Of a stretch of DNA of 36,595 nucleotides, positions 1-10,406 are shown piece after piece. Where the stretch lies: assembly GCF_017316025.1 (NCBI RefSeq), contig NZ_JAFLVT010000019.1:1-36595 (forward strand). The letters are read 5' to 3'. The notes beneath the pieces were generated by a model, which saw nothing but the letters and a program-made list of their open reading frames with translations, was not told the origin of the DNA and did no database searches. The stretch's first letter is position 1; every line of letters starts with the position of its first letter. Made by a program: the position numbers and the translations under genes. This stretch comes from Candidatus Enterococcus myersii (GTDB lineage: Bacteria > Bacillota > Bacilli > Lactobacillales > Enterococcaceae).

Positions 1-65
1 ATAAAATCACGTACGTTAACTTCGTTTTGCCAAGCTTTGCCTTTAAATCCGTTCCATTGTTCCAT
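1..65 (-). CDS. pflB: Formate acetyltransferase (pyruvate formate-lyase), N-terminal fragment
   Basis: Only the first 21 codons lie in the window; the gene continues beyond position 1. The reading begins MEQWNGFKGKAWQNEVNVRD, which matches the conserved N-terminus of Gram-positive pyruvate formate-lyase. The enzyme is a cytoplasmic glycyl-radical protein that converts pyruvate and CoA to formate and acetyl-CoA in anaerobic mixed-acid fermentation. The ATG at 63-65 is preceded by a perfect AAGGAGG ribosome binding site (complement of 73-80). The gene order pflB-parC-parE is, from memory, that of E. faecalis. Identification rests on the short N-terminus alone, but this is distinctive. Confidence 0.85.
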   Translation of the reverse strand, partial: MEQWNGFKGKAWQNEVNVRDF

Positions 66-118
66 TGAATGGACCTCCTTAAAAATTAGCTATACTTATG
101 TAACAGCTTTACGAACAC

Positions 119-146
119 AGTATAACACATCACTTTGACTTTGCAA
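119..146 (-). promoter_or_regulatory. Promoter of pflB
   Basis: On the minus strand a -35 TTGCAA (141-146) is separated by 16 bp from a -10 TATACT (119-124), about 55 bp before the pflB start codon. Both boxes are close to the vegetative sigma consensus. Confidence 0.6.
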
Positions 147-162
147 GCATTTTCTTGTGTGT

Positions 163-179
163 AGGTGAACTATTCACCT
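163..179. promoter_or_regulatory. Perfect 7-bp inverted repeat upstream of the pflB promoter
   Basis: AGGTGAACTATTCACCT is a perfect palindrome with a 3-bp centre, lying 16 bp upstream of the pflB -35 box. Its GTGAA/TTCAC half-sites resemble Rex-type redox operators (TTGTGAA-N4-TTCACAA), but the centre is one base short and the outer bases differ. A redox or anaerobic regulator is an inference. Confidence 0.4.
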
Positions 180-288
180 CGTTATCTTATAAACGTCCTT
201 ATAAACCCCATTAAATCAATGATTACCCCATATGTAAACATCTTATTATTTTGTTAAATAAGCCCTTTCACTCTTCTTCATGCTCACA

Positions 289-324
289 AAAAAGCATTTC
301 TGTGTTAATACAGAAATGCTTTTT
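289..324 (-). terminator. Terminator of the parE-parC operon
   Basis: A 15-bp perfect stem (289-303 with 310-324) has a 6-base loop and runs of T on both sides. It lies 22 bp beyond the parC stop codon and could also stop transcription from the other strand. Confidence 0.85.
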
Positions 325-345
325 AAATACAACTATTATAACAGA

Positions 346-2799
346 TTAATTTTTGACAACAACCGGCTGTTTAATTTCTTTAACATCGATTACTTGTCCG
401 CCATTTTTTTCATCCATAACAAATGAACCATTTGAAGTTCGATCAGAAATATTAAAATCCTTGACGTCAATTTCTGTTTGTTGCCCTTTTTGATTGGTTA
501 ATAACAATGTTTGATCCACACCATCACCCATATAAATGATGCGATGAGGATTATTTTTAAGTTCTCTTAGCACCATTAAGCCACGCTTAGCTCGGCCTAA
601 TTGATTTAACTCTTGAGCTAGCATTCGTTTCACGCCACCTCTTTGGGTTACGATAACTACCGGATTATCCCCCATCGGATATACCAACAAGCCGTTTACT
701 ACAAAATCCTCGGCTTTTAAATTAATTGACTTAACGCCAGCAGCTTTTGGACCTACTAGTGGTACCTCGCTTAGTGGATAGCGTAAACCAAAACCACGAT
801 GACTTACTAGAAAAACATCTAACGTATCGTTTTCATCGACTAAAAAGACATCTGTTATAACATCATCAGCATCTTTGAATTTCACAATCGCTAACGGACG
901 ACTCTTATAAGTTCGCCATGGCTCAAATTCCGACATTTTCGTCTGCTTAATAAAACCATTTTTTGTTATCACAACAAAGTTTTTAGCCGGATCTATTTGC
1001 TTGTAAGGATAAACGGCAATAATCGCCTCATCCACTGCCATATTCAACATCGTTTGCGAAATATGTTCCCCAATTTCTTTCCAACGTAAATCAGGTAGTT
1101 CATGAACTGGACGATAAATAACATTTCCTTTGTTAGTAATTAGCAGTATATGGTCCAAAGTGTTGACCTCACCTGTATATAACACAAAGTCCCCATCTTT
1201 CATTCCCAGCTCTTCTGGTTTAGAAGCTGCATAAGAACGCAGACTACTGCGTTTGATATATCCTTCATGGGTAACAGAAACAATAACATCTTCTTGAGCG
1301 ACTAAAACCTCTGTCTCAATTTTCAGCTCTTTAATTTCCGCTTCAATTTGCGTTAGCCGCGGCTGTCCATATTGTTTTTTCACTTCTTTTAGCTCTTTTT
1401 TTATCACGCTTAAAAGTTCAGTCTCATCATCCAAGATCTTTTTTAATTCCGCAATATACGCAGCTAATTCTTTTGCCTCTTGTTGTAATTGCGTAATATC
1501 TGTATTGGTTAGACGATACAATTGCAAATTAACAATTGCTTCAGCTTGGGCTTCGGTAAAGCCATGAGCTACAATTAAATTATTTTTAGCATCTTTTTTG
1601 TCTTTACTACCACGAATTGTGGCGATGACTTCATCTAAAATCGACAATGCTTTCATTAAACCATCAACGATATGCTGACGTTTTTTCGCTTTATCTAACT
1701 CAAACCGACTCCGTTTTATCACAACGTCTCTTCGATGTTTGACATAGCTTTGCAAAATTGTGACTAATCCAACTTGTTTTGGCCGCATCTCATCAATAGC
1801 AACCATATTAAAGTTGTAGTTAATTTGCAGTTCCGTATTTTTAAACAGATAATTTAAAATACCCTCGGCGTTGGCATCTTTTTTCAATTCTACAACAATT
1901 CGCAACCCAGTTCTATCTGTTTCATCCCGAACCTCAGCAATTCCGTCAATTTTTTTTGCCAAACGAATTTCATCGATTTTCTTCACCAAGGTAGCTTTAT
2001 TCACTTCATAAGGAATTTCATTCACAACGATCTGCTCTTTATTCCCTTTGATTTTTTCAATCTCCGTTTGAGAGCGGACAATCACTTTGCCTTTTCCAGT
2101 TTCATAAGCTTTTTTCAGTTCTGCTTTACCTTGTAAAATTCCGCCAGTAGGAAAATCTGGACCCGGAATAAATTCCATTAATTTATCCAAACTAGCATTA
2201 GGATGGTCAATGAGATAAATTGTACCGTTAATTACTTCAGCTAAATTGTGTGTTGGAATTTCGGTGGCATAACCAGCAGAAATCCCAGTTGAACCATTCA
2301 CCAAAAGGTTAGGAAATTTTGCTGGTAAAACAGTCGGTTCTTTTTCAGTATCATCAAAATTCCAAACCATATCAACTGTTTCTTTTTCAATATCTTTTAG
2401 CATTTCACCACTTAATTGTGATAAGCGCGCTTCTGTATAACGCATTGCCGCAGGAGGATCACCATCCATACTCCCGTTGTTACCGTGCATTTCAATTAAA
2501 ATGGCTCGTAGTTTCCAGTCTTGACTCATCCGAACCATGGCTTCGTAAATACTACTGTCACCATGGGGGTGGTAATTCCCCATGATATTGCCGACAGACT
2601 TCGCTGACTTACGAAAGGCTTTTTCGTAAGTATTACCATCTTTGTTCATAGCATATAAAATCCGGCGTTGTACCGGTTTTAAACCGTCTCTGATATCTGG
2701 TAATGCACGTTCTTGAATAATATATTTTGAATAGCGGCCAAAGCGGTCGCCCATGACTTCCTCAAGTGTCAATTCTTGAATATTATGATTGTGTTCCAC
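346..2799 (-). CDS. parC: DNA topoisomerase IV subunit A
   Basis: An 817-aa cytoplasmic type IIA topoisomerase subunit that cuts and rejoins DNA to unlink daughter chromosomes, as an A2B2 tetramer with ParE. The N-terminal winged-helix/tower region carries the catalytic tyrosine in AAMRYTEARL (Tyr121). The quinolone-determining region is HPHGDSSIYEA (residues 77-87), with Ser82 and Glu86 at the sites known as S80/E84 in E. faecalis. Both are the sensitive-type residues. The C-terminal third contains the beta-pinwheel DNA-wrapping repeats. The gene follows parE by 11 bp in one operon. It is distinguished from GyrA by the pairing with parE and by overall sequence; full length for the family. 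Confidence 0.97.
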   Translation of the reverse strand: MEHNHNIQELTLEEVMGDRFGRYSKYIIQERALPDIRDGLKPVQRRILYAMNKDGNTYEKAFRKSAKSVGNIMGNYHPHGDSSIYEAMVRMSQDWKLRAILIEMHGNNGSMDGDPPAAMRYTEARLSQLSGEMLKDIEKETVDMVWNFDDTEKEPTVLPAKFPNLLVNGSTGISAGYATEIPTHNLAEVINGTIYLIDHPNASLDKLMEFIPGPDFPTGGILQGKAELKKAYETGKGKVIVRSQTEIEKIKGNKEQIVVNEIPYEVNKATLVKKIDEIRLAKKIDGIAEVRDETDRTGLRIVVELKKDANAEGILNYLFKNTELQINYNFNMVAIDEMRPKQVGLVTILQSYVKHRRDVVIKRSRFELDKAKKRQHIVDGLMKALSILDEVIATIRGSKDKKDAKNNLIVAHGFTEAQAEAIVNLQLYRLTNTDITQLQQEAKELAAYIAELKKILDDETELLSVIKKELKEVKKQYGQPRLTQIEAEIKELKIETEVLVAQEDVIVSVTHEGYIKRSSLRSYAASKPEELGMKDGDFVLYTGEVNTLDHILLITNKGNVIYRPVHELPDLRWKEIGEHISQTMLNMAVDEAIIAVYPYKQIDPAKNFVVITKNGFIKQTKMSEFEPWRTYKSRPLAIVKFKDADDVITDVFLVDENDTLDVFLVSHRGFGLRYPLSEVPLVGPKAAGVKSINLKAEDFVVNGLLVYPMGDNPVVIVTQRGGVKRMLAQELNQLGRAKRGLMVLRELKNNPHRIIYMGDGVDQTLLLTNQKGQQTEIDVKDFNISDRTSNGSFVMDEKNGGQVIDVKEIKQPVVVKN

Positions 2800-2810
2800 T
2801 TTGCCACCTC

Positions 2811-4937
<2,127 letters not shown>

Positions 4938-5161
4938 AAGCGCTCCTTCTATCTTACTCTAAAAAACCTGTGAAAAAAAGTATTAAATAGGCAAGAGTAC
5001 AGGAGACGTTCAAACCGCAAAGAAAAACACAAACATACGTTCTTGTTTTATTTTAAAGAAAAATACGTATAAATGCAATCACAACTCAAAATAAAGCTTA
5101 TTTTACTTAAACGTCAAATTTTTACGTATCCGCTATACAGTCAAAGTCACGCCTTTTCAGA

Positions 5162-5217
5162 CAAAAAAACTAAGCAAACTTTTTGTAACTGCTCTTTTAG
5201 CCTCAAGTTTGCTTAGT
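5162..5217 (-). terminator. Terminator of the CoA-binding protein gene
   Basis: A perfect 13-bp stem (5169-5181 with 5205-5217) encloses a 23-base loop. It is followed on the minus strand by seven T (5162-5168). A T-run on the other side makes it potentially bidirectional. It lies 19 bp after the stop codon. Confidence 0.8.
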
Positions 5218-5236
5218 GATTTTTTTATTAAAAAGA

Positions 5237-5659
5237 TTATGCGCCCATTTTGTTTAACTCAATTTTGATACAACGATTCATAATTACATCATCTCGTTTT
5301 GCTTCATGCAGCATTTCCCAAGCTTGCTCATTTTCTAAACCAAGTTGCGCCCAGTAAACCTTGGCATCTGTCTTTAAAAAGTCTGCTGCTACGTCTGGCA
5401 AAAACTCGCTGCGACGGAAGATATCCACAATGTCGATTTTTTCAGGAACACTGGCTAAATCAGAATAAACTTTTTCACCTAAAATTTCACTACCAGCATG
5501 TTGTGGATTCACCGGAATAATTCGATAACCGTAGTTTTGTAGTAGCCGTGCGATTTGAAAACTGGTACGATCTTCCTTTGGACTCAAGCCAACTACCGCA
5601 ATCGTTTTTGCTTCTTTTAAAATTTGAAAAATTTTTTCTTGACTAGGATTTTGAAACAT
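5237..5659 (-). CDS. CoA-binding domain protein (YccU-like)
   Basis: A 140-aa protein with a single Rossmann CoA-binding domain (CoA_binding_2 family). The first beta strand and glycine loop are seen in TIAVVGLSPKEDRTSF (about residues 18-33). PVNPQHAGSEILGEKVYSDL (about 50-69) and WAQLGLEN (about 103-110) are typical of the YccU/COG1832 group. Small stand-alone proteins of this kind bind CoA or a nucleotide; their physiological role is unknown. ATG is preceded by AAAGGAG at good spacing. The gene is monocistronic, with its own promoter divergent from plsY and its own terminator. Confidence 0.85.
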   Translation of the reverse strand: MFQNPSQEKIFQILKEAKTIAVVGLSPKEDRTSFQIARLLQNYGYRIIPVNPQHAGSEILGEKVYSDLASVPEKIDIVDIFRRSEFLPDVAADFLKTDAKVYWAQLGLENEQAWEMLHEAKRDDVIMNRCIKIELNKMGA

Positions 5660-5698
5660 ACTACCACTCCTTTAGAAGTTTAATTATCAACCACCTAG

Positions 5699-5727
5699 AC
5701 TATATCCTATTGAAGAAATATTGGCAA
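5699..5727 (-). promoter_or_regulatory. Promoter of the CoA-binding protein gene
   Basis: On the minus strand TTGCCA (5722-5727) and TATAGT (5699-5704) have ideal 17-bp spacing. The -35 box is only 4 bp from the divergent plsY -35 box, so the two promoters are back to back and could interfere. Confidence 0.65.
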
Positions 5728-5731
5728 AGAG

Positions 5732-5760
5732 TTGTTCCTGCATTTCTTTCATGCTAAAAT
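5732..5760 (+). promoter_or_regulatory. Promoter of plsY
   Basis: TTGTTC (5732-5737) and TAAAAT (5755-5760) are spaced by 17 bp, about 30 bp before the plsY start. It is divergent from, and nearly touches, the promoter at 5699-5727. Confidence 0.55.
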
Positions 5761-5789
5761 TACGCTAGTTTGAAGAATTGAGGTTATTT

Positions 5790-6425
5790 ATGAAAGTAAT
5801 TATTTTAATGATAATCGCCTATTTATTAGGATCTATTCCTTCTGGTGTTTGGATTGGGAAACTATTTTACAAAAAAGATATTCGCCAGTTCGGCAGCGGT
5901 AATACTGGTACTACTAATACATTTCGTGTTTTAGGAAAGCCAGCTGGAACTGTCGTTTTATTGATGGATATTTTGAAGGGAACTTTAGCCACACTATTGC
6001 CAAGCTTATTTCATGTAACAAATATTAACCCGTTATGGTTTGGCGTTTGCGCAATTTTAGGGCATACCTTTCCGATTTTTGCCGGCTTTAAAGGTGGCAA
6101 GGCGGTCGCGACCAGTGCTGGGATGTTATTAGGCTATAGCCCTATCTTTTTTATCTACTCCGCGACAATTTTTGTTGTTTGCCTCTTTATCACAAGTATG
6201 GTGAGCTTAACAAGTATGATTGCAGCCGTTCTAATTACCCTATCAACTGTTATTTTGCCGCTAGTCTGGCCACAAATTTTACCACAACACAACTGGCTGT
6301 TAACAATTATTGCAACTGGTCTGACACTTTTCATTTTTTATCGACACCGCGACAACATCAAACGGATTAAAGATGGTAGTGAAAGTCGGATTCCTTTTGG
6401 TTTAAACAGTAAAAAAAATAGATAG
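5790..6425 (+). CDS. plsY: Glycerol-3-phosphate acyltransferase (acyl-phosphate dependent)
   Basis: A 211-aa integral membrane enzyme that transfers an acyl group from acyl-phosphate to glycerol-3-phosphate, the first step of phospholipid synthesis. The family signatures are present: [20 protein letters not shown] near the N-terminus, [16 protein letters not shown] (about 36-51), GHTFPIF and [11 protein letters not shown] (about 108-118). Five or so hydrophobic segments are visible. A TTG at 5778 is in frame, but the ATG at 5790 has the better-placed GAGG and gives the usual N-terminus [15 protein letters not shown]. It is a single-gene unit. In some bacteria plsY sits beside parE/parC, as here. 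Confidence 0.95.
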   Translation: MKVIILMIIAYLLGSIPSGVWIGKLFYKKDIRQFGSGNTGTTNTFRVLGKPAGTVVLLMDILKGTLATLLPSLFHVTNINPLWFGVCAILGHTFPIFAGFKGGKAVATSAGMLLGYSPIFFIYSATIFVVCLFITSMVSLTSMIAAVLITLSTVILPLVWPQILPQHNWLLTIIATGLTLFIFYRHRDNIKRIKDGSESRIPFGLNSKKNR

Positions 6426-6427
6426 TG

Positions 6428-6635
6428 TAAACTCACCCCTTTTTACCTCGAATAAGAGAAGTTTTTTTAAACTCGTTTTTTCTGTCAGCAATAAGGCGAA
6501 ATTTTCCTAAATCGCTTTTCAAATTTTTCGATATTTTGACTTATTGCCGCCAAGAGCTAGTGGATGAAGCCAGACAGAACAAAGGAGTCAAATCAATTTT
6601 TTTCTTTAAAAAATTCGTACTCTCTTCACAGTTTA
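6428..6635. repeat. Nested imperfect inverted repeats filling the plsY-epimerase gap
   Basis: This gene-free stretch contains six arm pairs in strictly nested order. They are TAAACT/AGTTTA (6428/6630), AAGAGA/TCTCTT (6454/6621), TTTTTTAAA/TTTAAAAAA (6463/6605), TTCTGTC/GACAGAA (6480/6573), GCAATAAG/CTTATTGC (6488/6540) and CGAAA/TTTCG (6497/6526). As RNA it could form a long, interrupted hairpin. It may be a miniature inverted-repeat element or an untranslated structured RNA. No ORF is present. Confidence 0.4.
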
Positions 6636-6675
6636 AAAAGACCTCTAAAAGTCTTAAGACTTTTAGAGGTCTTTT
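6636..6675. terminator. Bidirectional terminator between plsY and the epimerase gene
   Basis: A perfect 40-bp palindrome runs from AAAAGACCTC to GAGGTCTTTT with no unpaired loop base apart from the turn. It has A-runs on the left and T-runs on the right, so it serves the convergent genes on both strands. Confidence 0.85.
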
Positions 6676-6680
6676 ATTAG

Positions 6681-7556
6681 CTATTTAACGGTAATTGCAT
6701 ATTTTGTAGCAAATTTTTCGCGACCAGCTAATTGTTGAATGCCTAGTTTTTCAACTAGTTCGCCAGTTGCGTCTGTCGTATCAGCAATTCCACACCACGG
6801 TTCAATACATACAAAAGGTGACTCAGTTGGATAAGGTGACCAAATACCCACATAGGGCATATCTTTATAACTTAAAGTAACACTATGGGGTGATTTTTCA
6901 CTACAAATAGAAATCGCGTTTAATCCTTTTGTCTCAAAAATAACTGCATCATTTTTGAACATATCATGGGTTAAGGCTAAATTCGTATTGGTTTGTCCCA
7001 AAGTCCGTTGTTCCAAATTGATATAATTGCCGTCAAGAGGCAAGCTTAACCGCGATTTACGAGGTGAAAAGGCTAAATAGTAATCCTCAAAACTTAATCC
7101 TTCTTCTAAAGGAACATTAAAGGCCGGATGCCCCCCAATTGAAAAGAACATTTCTTCTTCGTCCAAATTTTCCACTTCATATTTTACTGTTAGACCATCG
7201 CCACCTAGTTCATAGCGAATAATCAGTTCAAAATCAAAAGGAAAAACTGCCTTAGTTTCAGCCGTAGCAGTTAAAACAAAGCTAGCGGCATCCCCGGTCT
7301 CTTCTAAAAGTTCAAAGTCCATATTGCGCGCAAAACCATGCTTTGGCAGCTGATATGTTTTATCTTTATAACGATAGCTATCTTCTTTTAAAGCACCTAC
7401 AATTGGAAATAAAACCGGCGCATGTTTTCCCCAATATTTCGGATCTGCTTGCCAAATATATTCCAATCCGTTTGTTTTGCTAATTAAACTTTGTAACTCT
7501 GCCCCGTGTAAGGCAATTTGGGCTTTTAGTTGATCATTTTCAATTGTGACCGTCAT
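6681..7556 (-). CDS. Aldose 1-epimerase family protein (LacX-like)
   Basis: A 291-aa cytoplasmic protein of the galactose mutarotase/aldose 1-epimerase superfamily, closest by eye to the LacX group of lactic acid bacteria. Motifs include LKAQIALHGAELQSL (residues 10-24), YIWQADPKYWGKHAPVLFPIVG (34-55), LPKHGFARNM with the His of the sugar site, SIGGHPAFNVP and CIEPWCGIAD. Members interconvert alpha and beta anomers of hexoses, or of hexose-6-phosphates; the substrate is not fixed by sequence. ATG follows AGGAGGTG at good spacing. A TATAAT just after codY suggests its own promoter, though codY read-through is possible. Confidence 0.85.
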   Translation of the reverse strand: MTVTIENDQLKAQIALHGAELQSLISKTNGLEYIWQADPKYWGKHAPVLFPIVGALKEDSYRYKDKTYQLPKHGFARNMDFELLEETGDAASFVLTATAETKAVFPFDFELIIRYELGGDGLTVKYEVENLDEEEMFFSIGGHPAFNVPLEEGLSFEDYYLAFSPRKSRLSLPLDGNYINLEQRTLGQTNTNLALTHDMFKNDAVIFETKGLNAISICSEKSPHSVTLSYKDMPYVGIWSPYPTESPFVCIEPWCGIADTTDATGELVEKLGIQQLAGREKFATKYAITVK

Positions 7557-7604
7557 TTACGGCACCTCCTAATTTAACATTTCCTTTTTGCTACCAGACA
7601 CTTC

Positions 7605-7634
7605 ATTATAATCCTAGTGACTGTGTTTATCCAA
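7605..7634 (-). promoter_or_regulatory. Possible promoter of the epimerase gene in the codY 3' end
   Basis: On the minus strand TTGGAT (7629-7634, inside the last codons of codY) and TATAAT (7605-7610) are 18 bp apart, about 50 bp before the epimerase start. No terminator is seen between the two genes. Confidence 0.45.
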
Positions 7635-8414
7635 TTCTTCTTTGAAGCGTTTATTTAAAACGCGCAAATACGTTCCCTTCATACCTAAAGAACGTGACTC
7701 AATAATCCCAGCAGATTCTAGTTTTCGTAGAGCATTGACAATCACCGAACGGGTAATGCCAATTTCATCGGCAATACTAGAAGCAGTTAAGCGACCTTCA
7801 TCCCCTTGCAAAGCGGCAAAAATCGCTTGGACTGCTTTTAATTCACTATAAGAAAGTGTACTAATCGCCATTTGAACAGCCGTTGCACTTCTGACGTCTG
7901 CTTCAATATCACGAGATTTTTGATATAGGAATTGCATTCCGACTACGGTGGCGCCATATTCAGCTAAAACCAAGTCATCTTCGTTAAAAGCTGCATCCAT
8001 CCGGGCTAAAATAATAGTTCCCAAACGTTCTCCCGCACCAAAAATTGGGACAACGGTAGTTAAGCCATTGGGATATTTTTCCCGTTGTTCAACAGGAAAT
8101 GCCGTCATATCAGAAGAGATTGGAATATTTGCTTCGGTTTTCGTTAAATGATCTACCATATCGGTATAGATTTGTGGAAATTGTTTTTCTTCAAACATAT
8201 TTTTGACGCGGTCATTGTTGACATCGTGTTTTTCATTAAAGCCCAACAAGACACCCTCACTACTGATAATATAGGCGTTGCTATCTAAAATATCCCCTAA
8301 AATTAGCGCCATATTGTTATAAGGTAGATCCAAAGTCATATCAAACGTATTTTTTTGTTGTAATAATTGGTTGATACGGCGAGTTTTATCTAATAAAGTT
8401 GTCATCTTTTTCAT
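7614..8414 (-). CDS. codY: GTP/branched-chain amino acid-sensing global repressor CodY
   Basis: A 266-aa DNA-binding regulator (family usually 259-262). The N-terminal GAF-type domain (about 1-160, LLDKTRRINQLLQQKN onwards) binds isoleucine/valine. The C-terminal winged helix contains the recognition segment ASSIADEIGITRSVIVNALRKLESAGIIESRSLGMKGTYL (about 212-250). CodY represses amino acid uptake and synthesis genes when nutrients are plentiful. The start could be ATG at 8414 or, three codons later, MTTLLDKTRRI, which fits the family length better; the AGGAAGG upstream does not decide. It is the last gene of the xerC-hslV-hslU-codY operon, 14 bp after hslU, an arrangement conserved in many Firmicutes. 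Confidence 0.96.
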   Translation of the reverse strand: MKKMTTLLDKTRRINQLLQQKNTFDMTLDLPYNNMALILGDILDSNAYIISSEGVLLGFNEKHDVNNDRVKNMFEEKQFPQIYTDMVDHLTKTEANIPISSDMTAFPVEQREKYPNGLTTVVPIFGAGERLGTIILARMDAAFNEDDLVLAEYGATVVGMQFLYQKSRDIEADVRSATAVQMAISTLSYSELKAVQAIFAALQGDEGRLTASSIADEIGITRSVIVNALRKLESAGIIESRSLGMKGTYLRVLNKRFKEELDKHSH

Positions 8415-8428
8415 TTTCCTTCCTGTAA

Positions 8429-9820
8429 TTACAAAATGTAGCGGCTTAAATCTTGATTTTCAACAATAGCGTCGAGTTTTTCTTCTACATAAGCTGCAGT
8501 AATGGTGATCTCACCCATTTGCATATCTGGTGCTTCAAATAATAGATCTTCCAACAATTTTTCCAAAATCGTATGCAAACGTCTAGCCCCGATATTATCA
8601 GTATCTCGATTGACATCAAAAGCAATTGTTGCAATTTTTTCAATGGCTTCTTTAGTAAAGATCACTTTAATATTCTCTGTTTTAAGTAATGCGATATATT
8701 GCTTAACCAAAGAATTATTCGGTTCAGTTAAAATCTTAACAAAATCAGCAGCAGTCAAGTCATCCAATTCAACTCGAATTGGGAAACGCCCTTGCAATTC
8801 TGGTATCAAATCACTAGGTTTTGCCACATGGAAGGCACCAGAGGCAATAAATAAAATATGATCGGTCTGAATAGTTCCATACTTAGTATTCACTTGTGAC
8901 CCTTCTACGATTGGTAAAATATCTCGTTGGACGCCTTCTCTTGAAACTTCGCCGGACTGTTGAGAACGTGAGGTGATTTTATCAAATTCATCAATAAAGA
9001 TGATCCCATTTGCTTGGGCAAGTCTAATGGCTTCACTGTGAATGTCTGCGTCATTGACTAGTTTAGCAGATTCTTCTTGAACTAAAAGCTCCCGTGCTTC
9101 TTTAACAGTTACCGTTCGTTCAACTTTCTTTTGCGGTTTTAAAGCATCAAGTGTTTCGTTTAAATCAATTCCCATTTGTTCTAAACCGTTGTTCATCATT
9201 GGGCCTTTGGTCTTTGGCTCGTCAATTTCAATTGTAACTTCACGATCATCTAAAACACCGCGCTCTAATTGCTCAAAGATTGCTTGTCGATTGGTTTTGA
9301 TTTCCTCAGTCAACTCTTCTTTTGGTTCTTCTTGTTGCGTATTAAAAATGTTCATCATCTGCTCATAAGGATTGCTCGATTTTTTCTGTTCTTTTTTAAT
9401 ACCAGGAACCAAAACTTTAACCAACCGACGATTGGCTTTTTTCACGGCACGAGTATAAACACGGCTGTATTGTTCTTTTTTAACAATTTGAATGGCACTT
9501 TCGACTAAATCGCGCACCATTGATTCAACATCGCGGCCAACATAGCCGACTTCCGTGAATTTAGTAGCTTCCACCTTAATAAAAGGAGCTTGAACAATTT
9601 TTGCCAACCGACGTGCAATCTCTGTTTTACCGACACCTGTTGGACCAATTAGCAAAATGTTTTTGGGTGTCACATCTTGTTGCATTTCTTCGTCTAATTG
9701 CAAGCGACGATAACGATTGCGTAAAGCCACAGCAACTGCTTTTTTTGCATCTTGTTGTCCTACGATATATTGATCTAATTCCGCCACGATTTGGCGGGGT
9801 GATTTTGTCATTTCATTCAT
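8429..9820 (-). CDS. hslU: ATP-dependent protease ATPase subunit HslU (ClpY)
   Basis: A 463-aa AAA+ unfoldase that forms hexamers and feeds substrates into HslV. Walker A is [14 protein letters not shown] and Walker [11 protein letters not shown]. The substrate-binding I domain is the charged region of about residues 110-230. The C-terminus DLSRYIL is the tail that inserts into HslV and activates it. The ORF is open further upstream (to 9850), but the ATG at 9818-9820 has GTGAGGG about 8-9 bp before it and follows the hslV stop by 13 bp, as expected in an operon. Length is normal. Confidence 0.95.
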   Translation of the reverse strand: MNEMTKSPRQIVAELDQYIVGQQDAKKAVAVALRNRYRRLQLDEEMQQDVTPKNILLIGPTGVGKTEIARRLAKIVQAPFIKVEATKFTEVGYVGRDVESMVRDLVESAIQIVKKEQYSRVYTRAVKKANRRLVKVLVPGIKKEQKKSSNPYEQMMNIFNTQQEEPKEELTEEIKTNRQAIFEQLERGVLDDREVTIEIDEPKTKGPMMNNGLEQMGIDLNETLDALKPQKKVERTVTVKEARELLVQEESAKLVNDADIHSEAIRLAQANGIIFIDEFDKITSRSQQSGEVSREGVQRDILPIVEGSQVNTKYGTIQTDHILFIASGAFHVAKPSDLIPELQGRFPIRVELDDLTAADFVKILTEPNNSLVKQYIALLKTENIKVIFTKEAIEKIATIAFDVNRDTDNIGARRLHTILEKLLEDLLFEAPDMQMGEITITAAYVEEKLDAIVENQDLSRYIL

Positions 9821-9833
9821 AAAAAATCCCTCA

Positions 9834-10379
9834 CTACATTTCTTCCACAATAATATTGTGGTTGGTAAAAATACAAATATCTGCGGCGATATTTAGTGCG
9901 TTTTCTGCGATTTCTTTTGCTGTCATTTCATCGGTATTGTATTTTTTCATCGCTCTTGCCGCAGCTAGTGCATAATTACCACCAGAGCCGATTGCCAAAA
10001 TACCATCATCAGGTGTAATAACTTCCCCTGTCCCAGAAACTAACAACATTTCTTCTTTATTCATTACAATTAACATCGCTTCTAATTTTTGCATGGCTTG
10101 TTGTGTCCGCCACTCTTGGGCTAATTCAACAGCAGCACGTTGTAAGTTGCCATTATATTCATTTAATTTTGCTTCAAATTTTTCTTCCAAAGTAAACGCA
10201 TCAGCTACGCTGCCGGCAAAGCCAACAACAACTTCACCGTTATATATACGGCGAACCTTACGGGCTGTACCCTTCATAACTACTTGTTCTCCCATTGTGA
10301 CTTGACCGTCACCAGCCATAGCAAATTGGCCATCTTTTTCCACTGCACAAATTGTGGTGGAATGAAATTGTGATTCCAT
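9834..10379 (-). CDS. hslV: ATP-dependent protease peptidase subunit HslV (ClpQ/CodW)
   Basis: A 181-aa proteasome beta-type peptidase, forming a double hexamer capped by HslU. Family motifs: [43 protein letters not shown] and [15 protein letters not shown]. In most HslV the mature protein begins with the Thr of TTI. Here TTI is at residues 8-10 behind the extension MESQFHS. B. subtilis CodW also has an extension, but with Ser as residue 2. ATG follows AGGAGG by 6 bp and there is no closer start, so the extension is real at the gene level. It lies between xerC (27 bp) and hslU (13 bp). Confidence 0.94.
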   Translation of the reverse strand: MESQFHSTTICAVEKDGQFAMAGDGQVTMGEQVVMKGTARKVRRIYNGEVVVGFAGSVADAFTLEEKFEAKLNEYNGNLQRAAVELAQEWRTQQAMQKLEAMLIVMNKEEMLLVSGTGEVITPDDGILAIGSGGNYALAAARAMKKYNTDEMTAKEIAENALNIAADICIFTNHNIIVEEM

Positions 10380-10406
10380 CTTGTTCCTCCTAAATTGTGA
10401 AATAGC

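Noticed and set aside
2319-2585. Plus-strand ORF inside parC
   Set aside because: It is antisense to a strongly conserved gene, with no ribosome site; many similar shadows lie opposite parE, hslU, topA, tuf and others.
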